DNA of 64,000 bases. Origin: Vermamoeba vermiformis (taxonomy: Eukaryota; Tubulinea; Echinamoebida). The stretch lies in the NCBI GenBank assembly GCA_045837725.1, contig JBEWZL010000260.1, positions 434,001 to 498,000 of the forward strand, given 5' to 3'. Of the stretch, positions 63,576-64,000 are shown piece by piece (the first letter of the stretch is position 1; every line of letters begins with the position of its first letter). The translations under genes and the position numbers were made by a program. Below the pieces are notes generated by a model that was given only the letters and a program-made list of their open reading frames with translations, searched no databases and was not told where the DNA came from.

Positions 63576-64000
63576 TTAAGCGTCTTCAAGCAAAGGGTCT
63601 TCAGCATCAACAGACAGCTCTTGGGCCAGTTGATTAGCTTCATCTTCAACAGTGTTTACAATGGGGGTTGGTGCAGGGGTAGGGGGAGAGGCCTTTTCAA
63701 CGACGGGTGATGGCACAGGTGAGGCAACGGGTGAGGGGGAAGAGGTCGGACCACCACTCGAAGCCAAGCTTTGAATCTCTTGAATCAAATCACGGTCCAA
63801 ATCATTAGCGAACTTGCTGTATTCGCTGGCCGCGTGATCGGCGAATCGGTCTCGTCGGAAGTATTCTTGTGCTTGCACGGCAAACTTGATGTCAGGGAAC
63901 AAGTTCTCGTACTCCGCGGGGTCAGCCAACGAATCAGCTTGACGAGGATTGCCACGAGCACGAACATCTTCACGCCACAATTTGACGAGCTCACTGACGC
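63576..64000 (-). CDS. COPB2: coatomer beta-prime subunit, C-terminal end, cut by the window
   Basis: Enters from beyond 64000 and ends at TAA 63576. The first visible residues SELVKLWREDVRARGNPRQA, then ESLADPEEYxNLF-like SLADPAEYENLFPDIKFAVQ, match the conserved C-terminal helices of beta-prime COP (usual form KKDLxKVNxKAAESLADPxEYxNLF). After that the tail is variable: Pro/Ser/Val-rich (PTSSPSPVASPVPSPVVEKA) and acidic at the end (SVDAEDPLLEDA). Beta-prime COP is one of the coatomer subunits of COPI vesicles, which carry proteins back from Golgi to ER; its N-terminal WD40 domains lie outside the window. It meets the VIT/vWA gene tail-to-tail, 68 bases apart. Confidence 0.88.
   Translation of the reverse strand, partial: VSELVKLWREDVRARGNPRQADSLADPAEYENLFPDIKFAVQAQEYFRRDRFADHAASEYSKFANDLDRDLIQEIQSLASSGGPTSSPSPVASPVPSPVVEKASPPTPAPTPIVNTVEDEANQLAQELSVDAEDPLLEDA

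Overview
This window is nuclear DNA from a free-living, probably amoeboid protist. Genes sit about 100-900 bases apart on both strands and are split by many short introns (roughly 48-100 nt, usually GTAAGT...TAG). Most are clearly eukaryotic: MED14, ORC6, exosome CSL4, LST8, SURF1, LETM1, beta-prime COP and polyubiquitin. An amoebozoan or similar lineage is my inference; I cannot name the species. TAA, TAG and TGA all end genes, so the code looks standard.

Left part (1-14013): the end of an F-box/TPR gene and a GNAT acetyltransferase on the minus strand, then four tandem plus-strand copies (A-D) of one unusual receptor-like family. Each copy has a signal peptide, an extracellular protease-associated (PA) fold and a seven-helix membrane domain with a conserved YWHEMM motif. 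Copy C is damaged and carries a block of C-rich sequence. A fifth copy (E) lies alone at 36380-38592.

Middle part (14603-30150): an SP-family sugar transporter whose start codon is split by an intron, an ICMT-like methyltransferase, LST8 with an added Pro/Gln tail, an unrecognised acidic-tailed protein head-to-head with CSL4, a TatD nuclease, ORC6, a sigma-like GST, a secreted histidine acid phosphatase, an intronless VOC protein and a DUF3990-like ADP-ribosyltransferase candidate.

Right part (30359-64000): an F-box/LRR/FSFG/ankyrin protein, 7TM copy E, MED14, SURF1, a PH/F-box/LRR protein, a four-unit polyubiquitin gene whose first unit begins TTG, a decayed ribosomal P1-like gene, an RNI-type LRR protein, a second anomalous (G-rich) block, LETM1, a very large VIT/vWA/SR-RGG/DUF2135 protein, and the 3' end of beta-prime COP. 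Three F-box genes plus polyubiquitin make ubiquitin ligase adaptors prominent here, but they look like independent genes and not a pathway cluster. I saw no convincing tRNA, rRNA, CRISPR, retroelement or viral remnant.
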